Assembly: GCF_003144035.1 (NCBI RefSeq)
Contig: NZ_QFWT01000002.1
Location: 1 to 64,000 of the forward strand
Source of the DNA: Vibrio albus
Lineage (GTDB): Bacteria; Pseudomonadota; Gammaproteobacteria; Enterobacterales; Vibrionaceae
Direction of reading: 5' to 3'
DNA: 64,000 nucleotides
Position numbers and translations under genes: made by a program. Shown one piece after another: positions 17,127 to 27,124 of the stretch. Each line of letters starts with the position of its first letter. Within the stretch, counting starts at the first letter, position 1. The notes under the pieces are model-generated. The model ran no database searches and had not been told where the DNA came from. It worked only from the letters and a program-made list of their open reading frames with translations.

Positions 17127-18620
17127 TTATGCCTCACCATTCACAGTTGATTGCAGCGCATTACCAAGAATGTCTTTTAACTGGTTACGTAGCGCGGTGA
17201 TCTCTTGCTGTTGCTGCTGATAACTGGCTAACAACTCTTCCGGATCGTGATTGACCACTTCTCCTTGGTACGGGTTTTTAATATCCAGGTTGAAGTTACG
17301 TTCGATAATGTCATCGATAGAGACTTTCCACGCCTGCTTGGTTTCAACTCTGCTGGCAAAACCATCTTCTTCTGTGCCCCACCAATCAATTTCAGTTTGG
17401 AACTCTTCAAACTTCATCGGTTTGGTTTTGTTGTAGTTCTTCACGCCATCAGGATACGGGTGCTCGTAGAACCACACCTCTTTGGTTGGTTTGCCTTTAG
17501 TAAAGAACAGAATATTGGTTTTAATCCCTGTATATGGGTTAAACACACCATTTGGCAAGCGCACGATGGTATGCAGGTTACACTCTTCGGTCAGCAGTTT
17601 CTTAATTTTGGTTTTTACACCTTCACCAAACAACGTACCATCGGGTAAAACCACACCTGCACGACCACCTTCTTTATTCGCTGAAGGCTCTGCCAACACT
17701 TCAATAATTAACTGTAAAAACAGATCGGCGGTTTCGCGGGTTTGCATCTCGGCAGGAAAGTTCTTTTCAATCCCATCTTCTTCCGTGCCACCAAATGGAG
17801 GGTTGGTTGCAATCACATCGATATTGCTGTCCCAACTGGAAAGTGGCTTATTCAGGGTATTACCGTGCTTAATTTGTACCGGTACTTCGATACCATGCAG
17901 CATCATATTGGTAACACAGAGCAGGTGCGGTAGCTGCTTCTTCTCCACCCCATGAATCTGCTGTTGCAGGGTTTGGTGATCGGTCGCGTTTTTCACATAG
18001 TTGTTTTTCACATGGTCAAAACTGCACGCCAAAAAGCCACCCGTGCCACAGGCCGGATCCATAATGCTTTCGCCCAGTTTCGGGTCAAGACGATTGACGA
18101 TAAATTGAGTCACCGCACGCGGGGTGTAGAACTCGCCCGCATTTCCGGCACTTTGCAGATCTTTTAAAATCTGTTCGTAGATATCGCCAAACATATGGCG
18201 TTCACTGGAGCTGGTAAAATCAATCTCGTTAAGTTTATTGATCACCTGACGCAATAAGGTGCCGTTTTTCATATAGTTAAACGCATCACTAAACGCTTCG
18301 CGCACCACATGACCACGCGGGTTTAAATCTATCGGCGCAGTGAGGTTTTTCAGGCTGTAGAATAGTTCATCGTTTACAAAATCCAGTAGCTGTTCGCCTG
18401 TAATTCCTTCCGGATCTTGCGCCCAGTTACGCCACAAAAATTTCTCTGGGATTGGTGTTTTGTAGTCATCCAGTTCTAGCTCTAACTCTTCTTCCTGCGC
18501 ATCAAACACTTTAAGAAATAGCAGCCAAGACATTTGCCCTAAACGCTGCGCATCGCCGTCTACACCGGCATCTTTACGCATAATGTCTTGAATCGATTTA
18601 ATAACTGAACTGATTGACAT
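17127..18620 (-). CDS. hsdM: Type I restriction-modification methyltransferase HsdM, 497 aa
   Basis: HsdM is an N6-adenine DNA methyltransferase. The N-terminal helical domain ends near residue 140. The catalytic domain has the S-adenosylmethionine motif DPACGTGGFL and the catalytic NPPFGG box. A glutamine-rich coiled tail (SYQQQQQEITALRNQLKDIL) ends the protein, as usual in subunits that dock on HsdS. It follows hsdR by 44 nt on the same strand. Confidence 0.95.
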   Translation of the reverse strand: MSISSVIKSIQDIMRKDAGVDGDAQRLGQMSWLLFLKVFDAQEEELELELDDYKTPIPEKFLWRNWAQDPEGITGEQLLDFVNDELFYSLKNLTAPIDLNPRGHVVREAFSDAFNYMKNGTLLRQVINKLNEIDFTSSSERHMFGDIYEQILKDLQSAGNAGEFYTPRAVTQFIVNRLDPKLGESIMDPACGTGGFLACSFDHVKNNYVKNATDHQTLQQQIHGVEKKQLPHLLCVTNMMLHGIEVPVQIKHGNTLNKPLSSWDSNIDVIATNPPFGGTEEDGIEKNFPAEMQTRETADLFLQLIIEVLAEPSANKEGGRAGVVLPDGTLFGEGVKTKIKKLLTEECNLHTIVRLPNGVFNPYTGIKTNILFFTKGKPTKEVWFYEHPYPDGVKNYNKTKPMKFEEFQTEIDWWGTEEDGFASRVETKQAWKVSIDDIIERNFNLDIKNPYQGEVVNHDPEELLASYQQQQQEITALRNQLKDILGNALQSTVNGEA

Positions 18621-18664
18621 GATTTTCTCTTAATAATTCTTGGGTAAAAGTAAACTTAAAAAGC

Positions 18665-21133
18665 TCACGCTGACTTTGGTTCAAGCTGATAAATTTCGGC
18701 TTCCAGTTCTTGAATGGCCTGTTCATATTGCGGCTTGCCACCAAAGCCTTTCTTAATGATTTCTGCCATGCTGCCAATCTCGCTAAACGGCGCGACTTTC
18801 AACACAGTAATGTTTTCGACTTCTAACACGCCATCATCGGCATATTTGTCGAGCAGGTTACTCAGCACCTGCTGCGCCACCTCACCATATTTAGTGAAGT
18901 AGTTACGCTTTTTGACGTTCTCAGCCCGCTCTTTACGGGTCAGCGGCGGCATATCATATACGACATGACAGATCATATCGAATGGGTCGAGCTCTTTGCC
19001 GATTTCTTGCTCAAGTACTTCCCAAATGACGCCTTCTTCGGCAAGTTCATCAATAATCGCTTTCTTACGATCTGCCTGATTCCACTTTTTAGAAAAGTCA
19101 TCCATCGAAGTAAACTGCTTACTGATAGTTTTACGGGTGTAATCCTTAAATGATTCAGTCACCAGCTTGCCATCACTGTCGTAATACTGCACACGTTCAG
19201 CCAAGGCGCTCACCGTGACACCATTAACATAGAACTTACGCACTTCTTGAGGCTCATCGATGATTTCTCCGCCGCCTTGTCCGGTAGAACCCGATGGTGA
19301 GCTACTAGAAGTCAGATCATCCGTTGCTGGCGGTTCCTGAATGGTTTCTGGATCAATATCTTCGTCGTCGAATGGGTCGCTGGTATTCCCATCATCAATA
19401 CCATCAATGATATCGGTGATCTCATCATCATCGGTAAAGTCTTCCGGCTTCACCACTTTGACCCGTTCTGGCTCGCCATCGAATCGTTCATCAGCAAATA
19501 ACTCAGTCGCTTTTTTGAAATCGAGAATGGTGAACCACAGCTTGCCGTAGCGGTCATCAATACGCGTACCACGACCAATGATCTGCTTAAACTTGGTCAT
19601 TGACTGAATTCCTTGGTCAAGCACCACCAATTTACAAGTTTTGGCATCCACACCTGTGGTCATCAGCTCTGACGTAGTCGCTATTACCGGATATTTCTTT
19701 TTCGGATCGATGAAATAATCTAGCTGCGCTTTACCCAGTTCATCATCACCGGTAATTTTCATTACGTATTTTTCGTTCTTGGCAACCTGCTCAGGGTTGA
19801 GGTTCACCAAAGCACGGCGCATCCGCTCGGCGTGATCGATGTCGTTACAGAAAACGATGGTTTTTGCCATGGGGTCGGTTTTTTGCAGGTATTGAGTAAT
19901 GGTTTTTGCTACCAGTTCAGTACGCTCATCAATCACTAAGGTGCGGTCAAAATCTTTCTGGTTATAGATTCGGTCTTGAATCACTTCGCCATTTTTATCG
20001 AGCTGACCTTTGGTTGGTCGCCAGCCTTGCACATCGACATCAATATCTACCCGAATCACTTTATAAGGAGCAAGAAAGCCATCTTCAATACCCTGCTTGA
20101 GTGAATAGGTATATACCGGATCACCGAAGTATTCGATATTGGAAACTTGGTCTGTCTCTTTCGGCGTGGCGGTTAATCCGACATGCGTAGCACTGGAGAA
20201 GTAATCGAGAATTTCACGCCATGCGCTGTCTTCCGCAGCACTGCCACGGTGACATTCGTCAATTACAATTAAATCGAAGAAATCAGGATCAACCTGCTTA
20301 TAGGCTTTTTGATGCTCTTCCGGCCCTGTCAGTGCTTGATATAACGCTAAATGCACTTCGTAGGCGGGATCAACGGTACGCCCCGTTATTTTGGTCATCG
20401 CCTGACCAAAAGGCTGAAAATCATTGGTCTTAGTCTGATCGACAAGGATATTGCGGTCGGCTAAAAACAGAATACGTTTGGCTTTACGTGCTTTCCATAA
20501 GCGCCAGATAATCTGAAACGCGGTATAAGTTTTGCCCGTACCGGTTGCCATAACCAGTAAGACGCGATCTTGCCCTGCGGCCACCGCTTCAACGGTTTTA
20601 TTAATCGCCTGTAGCTGATAATAACGCGGCGACTTACCACTGCCATCATCATAGTAATCTTGAGTAATGATCGGTAAGTGTTCCGCTTTATAGCCTTTCC
20701 AGATGCAGTATTTATCCCAAAGTTGTTGTGGGGTTGGAAAGTCTTCTAAGCGGATTTCGGTTTCGAGTTGCGTGGGATTGGTTTTGTCATGAAAAATAAA
20801 GCCATCGCCATTGGAGGCAAAGATAAACGGCACTTCAAGCAGGTTGGCGTAATCCAGCCCTTGCTGCATCCCTTTCCCGATCTCATGCTTATTCGCTTTC
20901 GCTTCTATCACCGCCAAAGGCATACTCGGTTTATGATAAAGCACGATATCAGCCGATTTAACCTTACGCCGCGCCGCTGCATTACCACGGACGATCACTT
21001 TACCGTCACGCAATTTCACTTCTTGGCGGATTTGGGAAAAATCATCCCATCCGGCAGATTTAACCGCTGGCAAAATGAATTTAGTGATGATGTCGGTTTC
21101 CGACAACTTTGCTTTATTTATATTTGCTTCCAT
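18665..21133 (-). CDS. hsdR: Type I restriction endonuclease HsdR, 822 aa
   Basis: HsdR translocates DNA and cuts it when the site is unmethylated. The N-terminal nuclease has SADIVLYHK...LAVIEAKAN, the D...ExK core. The motor carries Walker A ([12 protein letters not shown]), DECHRGS as the DEAD-like box, and the late helicase motif [14 protein letters not shown]. An acidic linker ([19 protein letters not shown]) precedes the EcoEI-type C-terminal domain that binds the methyltransferase. It is the first gene of hsdR-hsdM-hsdS-nuclease-DUF3644. Confidence 0.94.
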   Translation of the reverse strand: MEANINKAKLSETDIITKFILPAVKSAGWDDFSQIRQEVKLRDGKVIVRGNAAARRKVKSADIVLYHKPSMPLAVIEAKANKHEIGKGMQQGLDYANLLEVPFIFASNGDGFIFHDKTNPTQLETEIRLEDFPTPQQLWDKYCIWKGYKAEHLPIITQDYYDDGSGKSPRYYQLQAINKTVEAVAAGQDRVLLVMATGTGKTYTAFQIIWRLWKARKAKRILFLADRNILVDQTKTNDFQPFGQAMTKITGRTVDPAYEVHLALYQALTGPEEHQKAYKQVDPDFFDLIVIDECHRGSAAEDSAWREILDYFSSATHVGLTATPKETDQVSNIEYFGDPVYTYSLKQGIEDGFLAPYKVIRVDIDVDVQGWRPTKGQLDKNGEVIQDRIYNQKDFDRTLVIDERTELVAKTITQYLQKTDPMAKTIVFCNDIDHAERMRRALVNLNPEQVAKNEKYVMKITGDDELGKAQLDYFIDPKKKYPVIATTSELMTTGVDAKTCKLVVLDQGIQSMTKFKQIIGRGTRIDDRYGKLWFTILDFKKATELFADERFDGEPERVKVVKPEDFTDDDEITDIIDGIDDGNTSDPFDDEDIDPETIQEPPATDDLTSSSSPSGSTGQGGGEIIDEPQEVRKFYVNGVTVSALAERVQYYDSDGKLVTESFKDYTRKTISKQFTSMDDFSKKWNQADRKKAIIDELAEEGVIWEVLEQEIGKELDPFDMICHVVYDMPPLTRKERAENVKKRNYFTKYGEVAQQVLSNLLDKYADDGVLEVENITVLKVAPFSEIGSMAEIIKKGFGGKPQYEQAIQELEAEIYQLEPKSA

Positions 21134-21242
21134 GCCACTGACTCGATATGAAACCGTTTAAGTAGCAATATACCGAAAGATTGAAGGAAATCCGAGAGTT
21201 AATCGCGTGAATCATGATTTGCGTCAGTGGGTTGGATTTAAG

Positions 21243-22625
21243 CTACAAGAACGCTGCGATTACCCTCTGTCTAAATTGCCCAAGGCTCAGTAAATCCCGT
21301 TCGGACAATCTACCAGCATCTGTATCAACACTTGGTAACGTTGAGTTCCAAACCAAAGCACTGGATGGAATAGCCGATTTGCTGCTATTCGATTCAACCA
21401 ACCGATTTGATTTCAATTCGATAGCGGGAATGTCCGCTTTACTTTCCTTATCCGTAAAGCGAACAAACTGGCAAGTTTCGGGAATATCTTGTTCAATCCG
21501 TTCAGCGAAACCAACCAAATTTTCTTCGGCAAAGGTGTAAAGCCAGGCTTCCTGATTGAGTGAATCGTTTACTCGCAATATTCTGCCCAAAACCTGTCTG
21601 AAATAAAGTTCTGTTTTCACCGCACTTAAATGACAGCACACCTGAAGCCTTGGTATATCAGTTCCTTCACTGATCATTCCAACACTAACAATCCACTGGC
21701 TTGAATCATTACGGAACTGGTCAATAATTTTAAGGGGGGAATCATGCTGGTAAGTAACCAAAGCGGCGGTTTGCCCAAACTCTTCAACAAGCAGTTTTTG
21801 GATATATTCAGCATGCTTTACTGACGCTGCAACAATCAGCCCCCCAGCATTTGGGTTGATTGTGCGTATTGCTGATAATTTGTCACAAGCCAAAGAAAGG
21901 ATATACCTGATTGCCTGCGGATTATGAATGACCTGTTGATAGGACGCACTCGATTGCTTGAGCAATTCAAAAATTGAAGAAAATGACTTTGTCTCACCAC
22001 GTTCTTTCACTGTGAGGTGATCGTTATCAACCAATACTAGCTTAGGCGAACGGCACACTTTATCCCTAACCGCTTGACTTAAGCTGTATTGATAATCGCA
22101 AATAATGTGACCTTCGGGATCAGTATACTTCGCCATTGCAATCGGTACTGAATCCGAACGCCATGGTGTTCCGGTCAAGGCCAAAGTATATTTTGCTCTG
22201 GATTGAATGTTACTGATGATCTGCTCTCCCCAAACATTCATCCTGCCATCATCATCAGCGGAACAATGGTGAATTTCATCAAATACAACCAGTATTCGAT
22301 ACTTACTCACCGCCTTCCAATAACCTTGCCCCAAAAACTTTAAGCTCTGGTAAGTGTATGAACCACCAATAGCGCCTAGCGTTCCATCAAAAACACAATT
22401 TAACTTCCATGCAAATGTCTCTTTCATATTCTCAGCAACACTAAGAGATGGAGAAAAACAGAGCACTAAGTCGATCTCATCAAGCTCGAATAACTGGGAG
22501 GCGAGTTCTGCCGCCATCACCGTTTTTCCTGCACCAGGGGTCGCCTGGGACAAGAAGTGTTCTTGCCCAGATAAATATTTTTCTAGCGCCAGTTCCACGC
22601 ACTCTTTTTGCCAAGCTCTCAACAT
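21243..22625 (-). CDS. DEAD/DEAH-box superfamily 2 helicase, 460 aa
   Basis: The order is LRAWQKECVELAL (Q-like motif), QATPGAGKTVMAAELA (Walker A), VFDEIHHCSADDDG (motif II, DEIH), LTGTPWRSDS (motif III), ISEGTDIPRLQVCCHL (motif V) and QVLGRILRVN (motif VI). This is the UvrB/ResIII-type architecture without an added nuclease. It overlaps the upstream winged-helix gene by 7 bp, so the two form an operon. Its role is unknown; a cargo defence function is plausible. Confidence 0.85.
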   Translation of the reverse strand: MLRAWQKECVELALEKYLSGQEHFLSQATPGAGKTVMAAELASQLFELDEIDLVLCFSPSLSVAENMKETFAWKLNCVFDGTLGAIGGSYTYQSLKFLGQGYWKAVSKYRILVVFDEIHHCSADDDGRMNVWGEQIISNIQSRAKYTLALTGTPWRSDSVPIAMAKYTDPEGHIICDYQYSLSQAVRDKVCRSPKLVLVDNDHLTVKERGETKSFSSIFELLKQSSASYQQVIHNPQAIRYILSLACDKLSAIRTINPNAGGLIVAASVKHAEYIQKLLVEEFGQTAALVTYQHDSPLKIIDQFRNDSSQWIVSVGMISEGTDIPRLQVCCHLSAVKTELYFRQVLGRILRVNDSLNQEAWLYTFAEENLVGFAERIEQDIPETCQFVRFTDKESKADIPAIELKSNRLVESNSSKSAIPSSALVWNSTLPSVDTDAGRLSERDLLSLGQFRQRVIAAFL

Positions 22626-23185
22626 GATGTATCGACCTCTGATTTGAGTGCATTCAATAGATAGTTTCTCGTATTAAGTTGTGCCAACAGTCTCACTGAA
22701 CGTTCTTTTTCTTCATGAAAAACAGAAGATAACAGTTCTCTTGTTTCAGGGAAACGCAGCATCAACTGACGATATTCTTCAACTTCAGCCAGAGAAACGG
22801 AAAGGTTCGCTTGGATTTCAGTACATTCTTTTTCAAGCACATCAGTCTTATTTGAAACTTTAGACACCTCTACGTCCGGAACTGTACGAGACGTGGACTT
22901 ATGAACAATATGTTTCTTCACCAATTTGACAGCAAACCTAGTCTGATCAAAAAGTTCAGTTTTACGATACTTTTTGTCACGCTCTTCACCCTCAGTTTGA
23001 AGTAACCCATTTGCTACCAAACGATGCAACTGGCGATAAATGTAGAGCCGAGCCTCATTATCATCGGAAAAACGATACTCCGATTTCTGTAGCTCATCAC
23101 GCGCTTGAATAACGGAAAAATCATTGAGCTCATTATTTATCAATAAGTTATAAATTGGCAGGCTGAGTTTCTTTATTTGTTTCAT
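22619..23185 (-). CDS. Winged-helix-like protein with coiled coil, partner of the helicase
   Basis: No family recognised with confidence. Residues about 1-70 look like a winged helix (FSVIQARDELQKSEYRFSDDNEARLYIYRQLHRLVANGLLQ), and the C-terminal half is a charged coiled coil (VLEKECTEIQANLSVSLAEVEEYRQL). The ATG at 23185 is preferred to the GTG at 23194. It starts 100 bp from xre, divergently, with two Xre-type palindromes between them, so the pair is probably under the same regulator. Confidence 0.6.
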   Translation of the reverse strand: MKQIKKLSLPIYNLLINNELNDFSVIQARDELQKSEYRFSDDNEARLYIYRQLHRLVANGLLQTEGEERDKKYRKTELFDQTRFAVKLVKKHIVHKSTSRTVPDVEVSKVSNKTDVLEKECTEIQANLSVSLAEVEEYRQLMLRFPETRELLSSVFHEEKERSVRLLAQLNTRNYLLNALKSEVDTSC

Positions 23186-23207
23186 TGTGACCACTTAACA
23201 CGTAAAA

Positions 23208-23259
23208 ACTTAGGATTGCTAAGTATACAAAAATAAGTAAAACTTAGACAATCTAAGTT
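23208..23259. promoter_or_regulatory. Twin Xre operators in the divergent xre/helicase promoter region
   Basis: Two palindromes, ACTTAG-GATTG-CTAAGT (23208-23224) and AACTTAG-ACAAT-CTAAGTT (23241-23259), are spaced 33-34 bp centre to centre. They match the operator core in front of tniQ. This is the expected layout for an autoregulating repressor that also controls the divergent gene pair. Confidence 0.75.
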
Positions 23260-23287
23260 ATCAATAGGAACAAAAAAGAATGTCGAA

Positions 23288-23596
23288 GTGGAAAACCCAA
23301 TCCCAGCGAGGCTCAAAGCAGCGCGTAAAAAAGCTAAAATCACCCAAAAAGATCTTGGGGTTAAAATAGGAATGGAAGAAAGTTCGGCAAGTGGCCGTAT
23401 GAACCATTATGAAAAAGGTCGCCATGTTCCGGATATCGGAACGTTAACTCGTATGGCTGAAGAATTGGGTGTACCGTTAAATTATTTCTTTTGTAAGGAT
23501 GATGTGACAGCTGAATTGGTTTGTTTGATTGATAAGTTGAGTGATGAAGAGAAAACTGAGCTATTGAAGAAACTGAACTCTGAAAAGAGTGCCTAA
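23288..23596 (+). CDS. Xre-family transcriptional regulator of the CAST, 102 aa
   Basis: Residues about 8-65 form a Cro/C1-type HTH: RLKAARKKAKITQKDLG, then a recognition segment and PDIGTLTRMAEELGVPLNYFF. The tail is short and acidic/basic, likely for dimerisation. It is the only plus-strand gene of the transposon core. The stop overlaps the tnsC stop by 4 bp on the opposite strand. Matching palindromes upstream of itself and of tniQ indicate autoregulation and control of the tniQ-cas operon; I-F3 elements are known to carry Xre regulators. Confidence 0.9.
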   Translation: MENPIPARLKAARKKAKITQKDLGVKIGMEESSASGRMNHYEKGRHVPDIGTLTRMAEELGVPLNYFFCKDDVTAELVCLIDKLSDEEKTELLKKLNSEKSA

Positions 23597-24579
23597 CGAA
23601 GCAAATCTGTTAAAGACTTTTCTTGGAAAATCTGTTGGGTAAATTTGATGTCACCGCTATCGGGATCAATGACATAGCCTTCGTACTCAATTATTTGTGG
23701 AATAAGCAGTTTTTTAAGTTCCGTTTCAAAAGGATTTAGGGCATCAGGGCCATAGATGGTTTTAAATGCATGAATAAAATCTGCATTCGTAATCTTGGTC
23801 TTTCCAGAACTTAAAGCCAGTTCAAGTGCATAACCAACCAATTCTTTGATTAAACCTAGCATTCCTTTGCTAGCAGCGAGCAGACGCATAGCGATTTCCA
23901 TATCTGATAACTCTGGTGATACAGGAATCGGTAATTGCTGCTCAATCCCATCTAATAAATCAATATATACATCAAGAGACGCTTCATCAATTATTCGAAT
24001 GTATGGCAAGTCTCGTTTCACCATGATCCGTCTATCCCACTGTGAGTCTTCGAGAATCAGCTTCGCAGTTGGGATGCCTATAAACACAATCGGTAAGTGG
24101 CACTCGTCGCTGATCATTTTTAAGCGGTCTCGAATCTTCTGCCTTTCTTTTGCAGACGCGCATTCGAAAAGCTCTTGTGCTTCTTCAATGACGAGAAGTT
24201 TGAGTTTGGACTTTTTAACAGCGGCAATAAAGTAATCTTGTAGCCCTATTTCTGAGCGTTTAGAGCGGCTGTTATACGGAATATTAAGTTTGTCAATTGC
24301 CCATACAAGGGTTTCTACAAAACTTGGCCTGACTCGCGTAATCAAAACTTCCGAAGCGGAAAAATGTTCATTTAAATAACGTTCAACTAACGACGACTTT
24401 CCAGCCCCCGTTCCACCAGTAATCAGCATCGACGGCGAAAATTTTCCAAATTCGCTTCGGCGAATAATCCAGTCTAAGCCCTCAAATATTTTTTTCACAT
24501 CAGGATAAACAATAAAAGACTGATGGAAATTGGCTAATATACCATCAATATCATTACTTAATGACTGATCCACTTTCAT
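23593..24579 (-). CDS. tnsC: TnsC, AAA+ transposition regulator, 328 aa
   Basis: TnsC is the ATPase that bridges the TniQ-Cascade target complex and the TnsAB transposase. Walker A is GGTGAGKSS at residues 55-63, Walker B is LKLLVIEEAQEL near 127-138, and an IPTAK-type sensor follows. Its length is that of the I-F3 (short) form rather than the 555-aa TnsC of Tn7. It overlaps tnsB by 4 bp and ends convergently against xre with a 4-bp overlap. Confidence 0.94.
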   Translation of the reverse strand: MKVDQSLSNDIDGILANFHQSFIVYPDVKKIFEGLDWIIRRSEFGKFSPSMLITGGTGAGKSSLVERYLNEHFSASEVLITRVRPSFVETLVWAIDKLNIPYNSRSKRSEIGLQDYFIAAVKKSKLKLLVIEEAQELFECASAKERQKIRDRLKMISDECHLPIVFIGIPTAKLILEDSQWDRRIMVKRDLPYIRIIDEASLDVYIDLLDGIEQQLPIPVSPELSDMEIAMRLLAASKGMLGLIKELVGYALELALSSGKTKITNADFIHAFKTIYGPDALNPFETELKKLLIPQIIEYEGYVIDPDSGDIKFTQQIFQEKSLTDLLR

Positions 24580-26483
24580 TTATCCCCCCGTCTCAATGCC
24601 TTACGTTTATTCCAAAGTGATTGGAGATCATCAACCGGAGTAGCTTCTTTTTTATCTTCAATGACGTCTGTTGGATAATCAGCAGTCATGGATTTTGGAT
24701 TATCACTATCTACACCAGCCAGAGCTGCCATTTTCTTAGCATTTTTCGCCTTTTTGCTGCGTTGAGGTAATGACATCTGACGTAAGTTTTCGTGCTCTTG
24801 CTTGATTCTGTCATGCAGAGCCTGCCGAGCTTTCGCTAGAGATAATGCATTGACTTGCCCTTTTATAAAATCATGATGGACTTTAATTATTCTGGTATGC
24901 TCACAAAGGCTAAGCTTTTTAGTGTATCCAAGCGGGTCATATTTACATGGCACCTCTATATAGCCTTCTATTTCTTCCAAAAAAACAAATATCCTAGATA
25001 AGTCATCAGGATCAATCTTGATCATTTTAATTTTGCTTTCTTTGGACTGAGGGTACTGTTTACGATAATGCTCTAAAGGGACATTATCATACATTAAGTG
25101 TTTAAATTTTATGCCTTTACTGGTTAATGCCCCTTTGTGAATCACTCCCATAATTACACGAAATTTTTTCTCATCATCTTCACTTAATGCAGGAGGCGGT
25201 AATACCTCTTCACTCTTTTGCCAATGATAATTTGGTATCCTTGTATTCCGGCTATCCGCTGAGGCATTGTGAACATCGATAATCCAGCGATGCAGCTCTT
25301 CAACAAAAACACTAAACCGCATCACGGCATCTTTTTGCGGATCATAATCTTCTTTTTCAAGTATGTTGGAAAACGTCTTACCTGGAACCCAACCAACCAT
25401 ACCCTGTATTAGTTCGCCAAACTTTCTCTCAACAAATGGCTTTAGCCAAGGCTTACGTACTTTGTTATAGATAATATTGATACCTGCCTCAGTGCACGCT
25501 TGATCCAAACTGTCAGACCAAAATTCTGCTCCATTATCCACAACCAAATTCTCGATTTTTCCGTGACAAACCCATTGATTAAAGAGCTCTATTGGCAATT
25601 CATCTGTATAGTTTTTCGACTTCACTGAATGAATGATTGCCTTAGAAACAGCAACATAACTTGGAGCTTTAAAACCAAGATGGAAGCCAATAATACAACC
25701 ACTAAACACATCAACTAATAATGTTAAATATGCTCTTCCCAATGGCACAAGCAATTCGTCATCAAGTAAAATTAAATCAAGCGGAGTGTGGTCAATCTCA
25801 ACCCGTTCAAGTATCCGTGTCGGCTTTTTTACCGACTCATAGTAATTAAACAGCTTATCGGCGTAATATTTACCATGGCGTTTGAGAGCAACGGTATAAG
25901 GTGGGAGCTTCTTAATTCTATTTTTAAATGCTTCGTAGCTCACTTGCGCTATTTTGCCTGAAACAATTGTGCTGTTTTCAATTTCAATAAGATCTTTATA
26001 GACCGTATAAGCAGCAGCGTAAGAAGGGCGAACAGCATCCAGAAATCGTTCAACCGCCTTAATGAAATATGGCTCATCATTATCCACCCTAGACTGGCGA
26101 TTCCCTTTTAAATGGTGGCTATCAATAAGGCTTTTTATATCACCATTACTTTCACAAAAAGCTTTATACCAACGCTTTACTGTTCTATCACTGGGTTTTG
26201 GTATCGAAAGAGTATCGATATGCTTATCGATTAGAGGATTAAGGTTTTTAGGTGTCCAACCACCATTTATTTCCTTAGCAATCAAAGAGATTAATTTATA
26301 ACGCTCCAGCGCTTTTAGTTTCTGTTCTTCGGGAAAGGAAGACAGATCTCGCTCAATAACTTTCGTAGTTTCAAGGGATGAATACTTAAGGCGGGCTAAC
26401 TTAGCTTCGGGACTAGCCTCATACTGTTGTTGAACTTCATTGGTAATTGAACCCAACTCATCCTCAAATGGCCCCACTCCCAT
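24576..26483 (-). CDS. tnsB: TnsB, DDE transposase, 635 aa
   Basis: TnsB binds the end repeats and joins the 3' ends to the target. N-terminal HTH modules (PKPSDRTVKRWYKAFCES) precede an rve integrase core with the DDE triad in VEIDHTPLDL, VVDNGAEFWSD and PFVERKFGEL. A Mu-type beta-barrel domain and a basic C-terminal tail (PQRSKKAKNAKK) follow; the tail is where TnsC is contacted. The start is one base past the tnsA stop. Confidence 0.95.
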   Translation of the reverse strand: MGVGPFEDELGSITNEVQQQYEASPEAKLARLKYSSLETTKVIERDLSSFPEEQKLKALERYKLISLIAKEINGGWTPKNLNPLIDKHIDTLSIPKPSDRTVKRWYKAFCESNGDIKSLIDSHHLKGNRQSRVDNDEPYFIKAVERFLDAVRPSYAAAYTVYKDLIEIENSTIVSGKIAQVSYEAFKNRIKKLPPYTVALKRHGKYYADKLFNYYESVKKPTRILERVEIDHTPLDLILLDDELLVPLGRAYLTLLVDVFSGCIIGFHLGFKAPSYVAVSKAIIHSVKSKNYTDELPIELFNQWVCHGKIENLVVDNGAEFWSDSLDQACTEAGINIIYNKVRKPWLKPFVERKFGELIQGMVGWVPGKTFSNILEKEDYDPQKDAVMRFSVFVEELHRWIIDVHNASADSRNTRIPNYHWQKSEEVLPPPALSEDDEKKFRVIMGVIHKGALTSKGIKFKHLMYDNVPLEHYRKQYPQSKESKIKMIKIDPDDLSRIFVFLEEIEGYIEVPCKYDPLGYTKKLSLCEHTRIIKVHHDFIKGQVNALSLAKARQALHDRIKQEHENLRQMSLPQRSKKAKNAKKMAALAGVDSDNPKSMTADYPTDVIEDKKEATPVDDLQSLWNKRKALRRGDK

Positions 26484-26484
26484 G

Positions 26485-27108
26485 CTAAGCCACCGAAATT
26501 AATGTGCTTTCATCAATTTTCATATCCAACTTAGTTTTTGCTCGCCCCAAACTAACAAGTCGGAAAACTGTAGCCAACACATCTCCTACAGAAATATTTA
26601 GGGCTTGTGATAATTGTTTAACACAAACAGATACGTATTGATTGAGCATAAACCATACTTTTTCTACTAAACAGGTATTTTCAATACAACCGCTATAACG
26701 ATTCACTAACTTCAGGTTCTCAAGATATATCCCATTACGTATCTGTCGGTCTGTAACCAAAATAAGTTGTGTATTGAGATTGTGTGCCTCTGCCTGCATA
26801 CATCTAAAGATTTCTTTAAAACCAGGTTCAAAGGTCATTTTCAATGGTTTTACTTCAATAAATCCTGTCGAGCCATCACGATAAACGACATAAAAATCAG
26901 GTGTATATGAATGAGATACACCATTAAAAGTGTATTTATATCCTTTCGGTTGCGAACAATAACTAACAACATCATCGGAATATTCTAGATGGTAGCAACA
27001 ATCATATTCGAGTGAACTTTCACACATGATGGTGCAGCCATTTTTGGCACTAACAAACTTATAAACGTTTTTGTTTGCAGATGGTTTTCTAAGATTGCGA
27101 ACGTACAT
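26485..27108 (-). CDS. tnsA: TnsA, 5'-end cleaving endonuclease, 207 aa
   Basis: TnsA cuts the 5' ends so that the element moves by cut-and-paste. The nuclease core has ESSLEYD (Glu30/Glu34), YTPDFYVV (Asp71) and FIEVKPLK (Glu85, Lys87), followed by a C-terminal winged-helix part that contacts TnsB. Its presence matters because type V-K CASTs lack it. The start codon is about 93 bp from the transposon terminus, so the promoter overlaps the right-end TnsB sites, which suggests autoregulation by TnsB. Confidence 0.93.
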   Translation of the reverse strand: MYVRNLRKPSANKNVYKFVSAKNGCTIMCESSLEYDCCYHLEYSDDVVSYCSQPKGYKYTFNGVSHSYTPDFYVVYRDGSTGFIEVKPLKMTFEPGFKEIFRCMQAEAHNLNTQLILVTDRQIRNGIYLENLKLVNRYSGCIENTCLVEKVWFMLNQYVSVCVKQLSQALNISVGDVLATVFRLVSLGRAKTKLDMKIDESTLISVA

Positions 27109-27124
27109 AACCTGTCCTCATTTC

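Noticed and set aside
17247..17955. Plus-strand ORFs of 133 and 157 codons
   Set aside because: Antisense shadows of hsdM.
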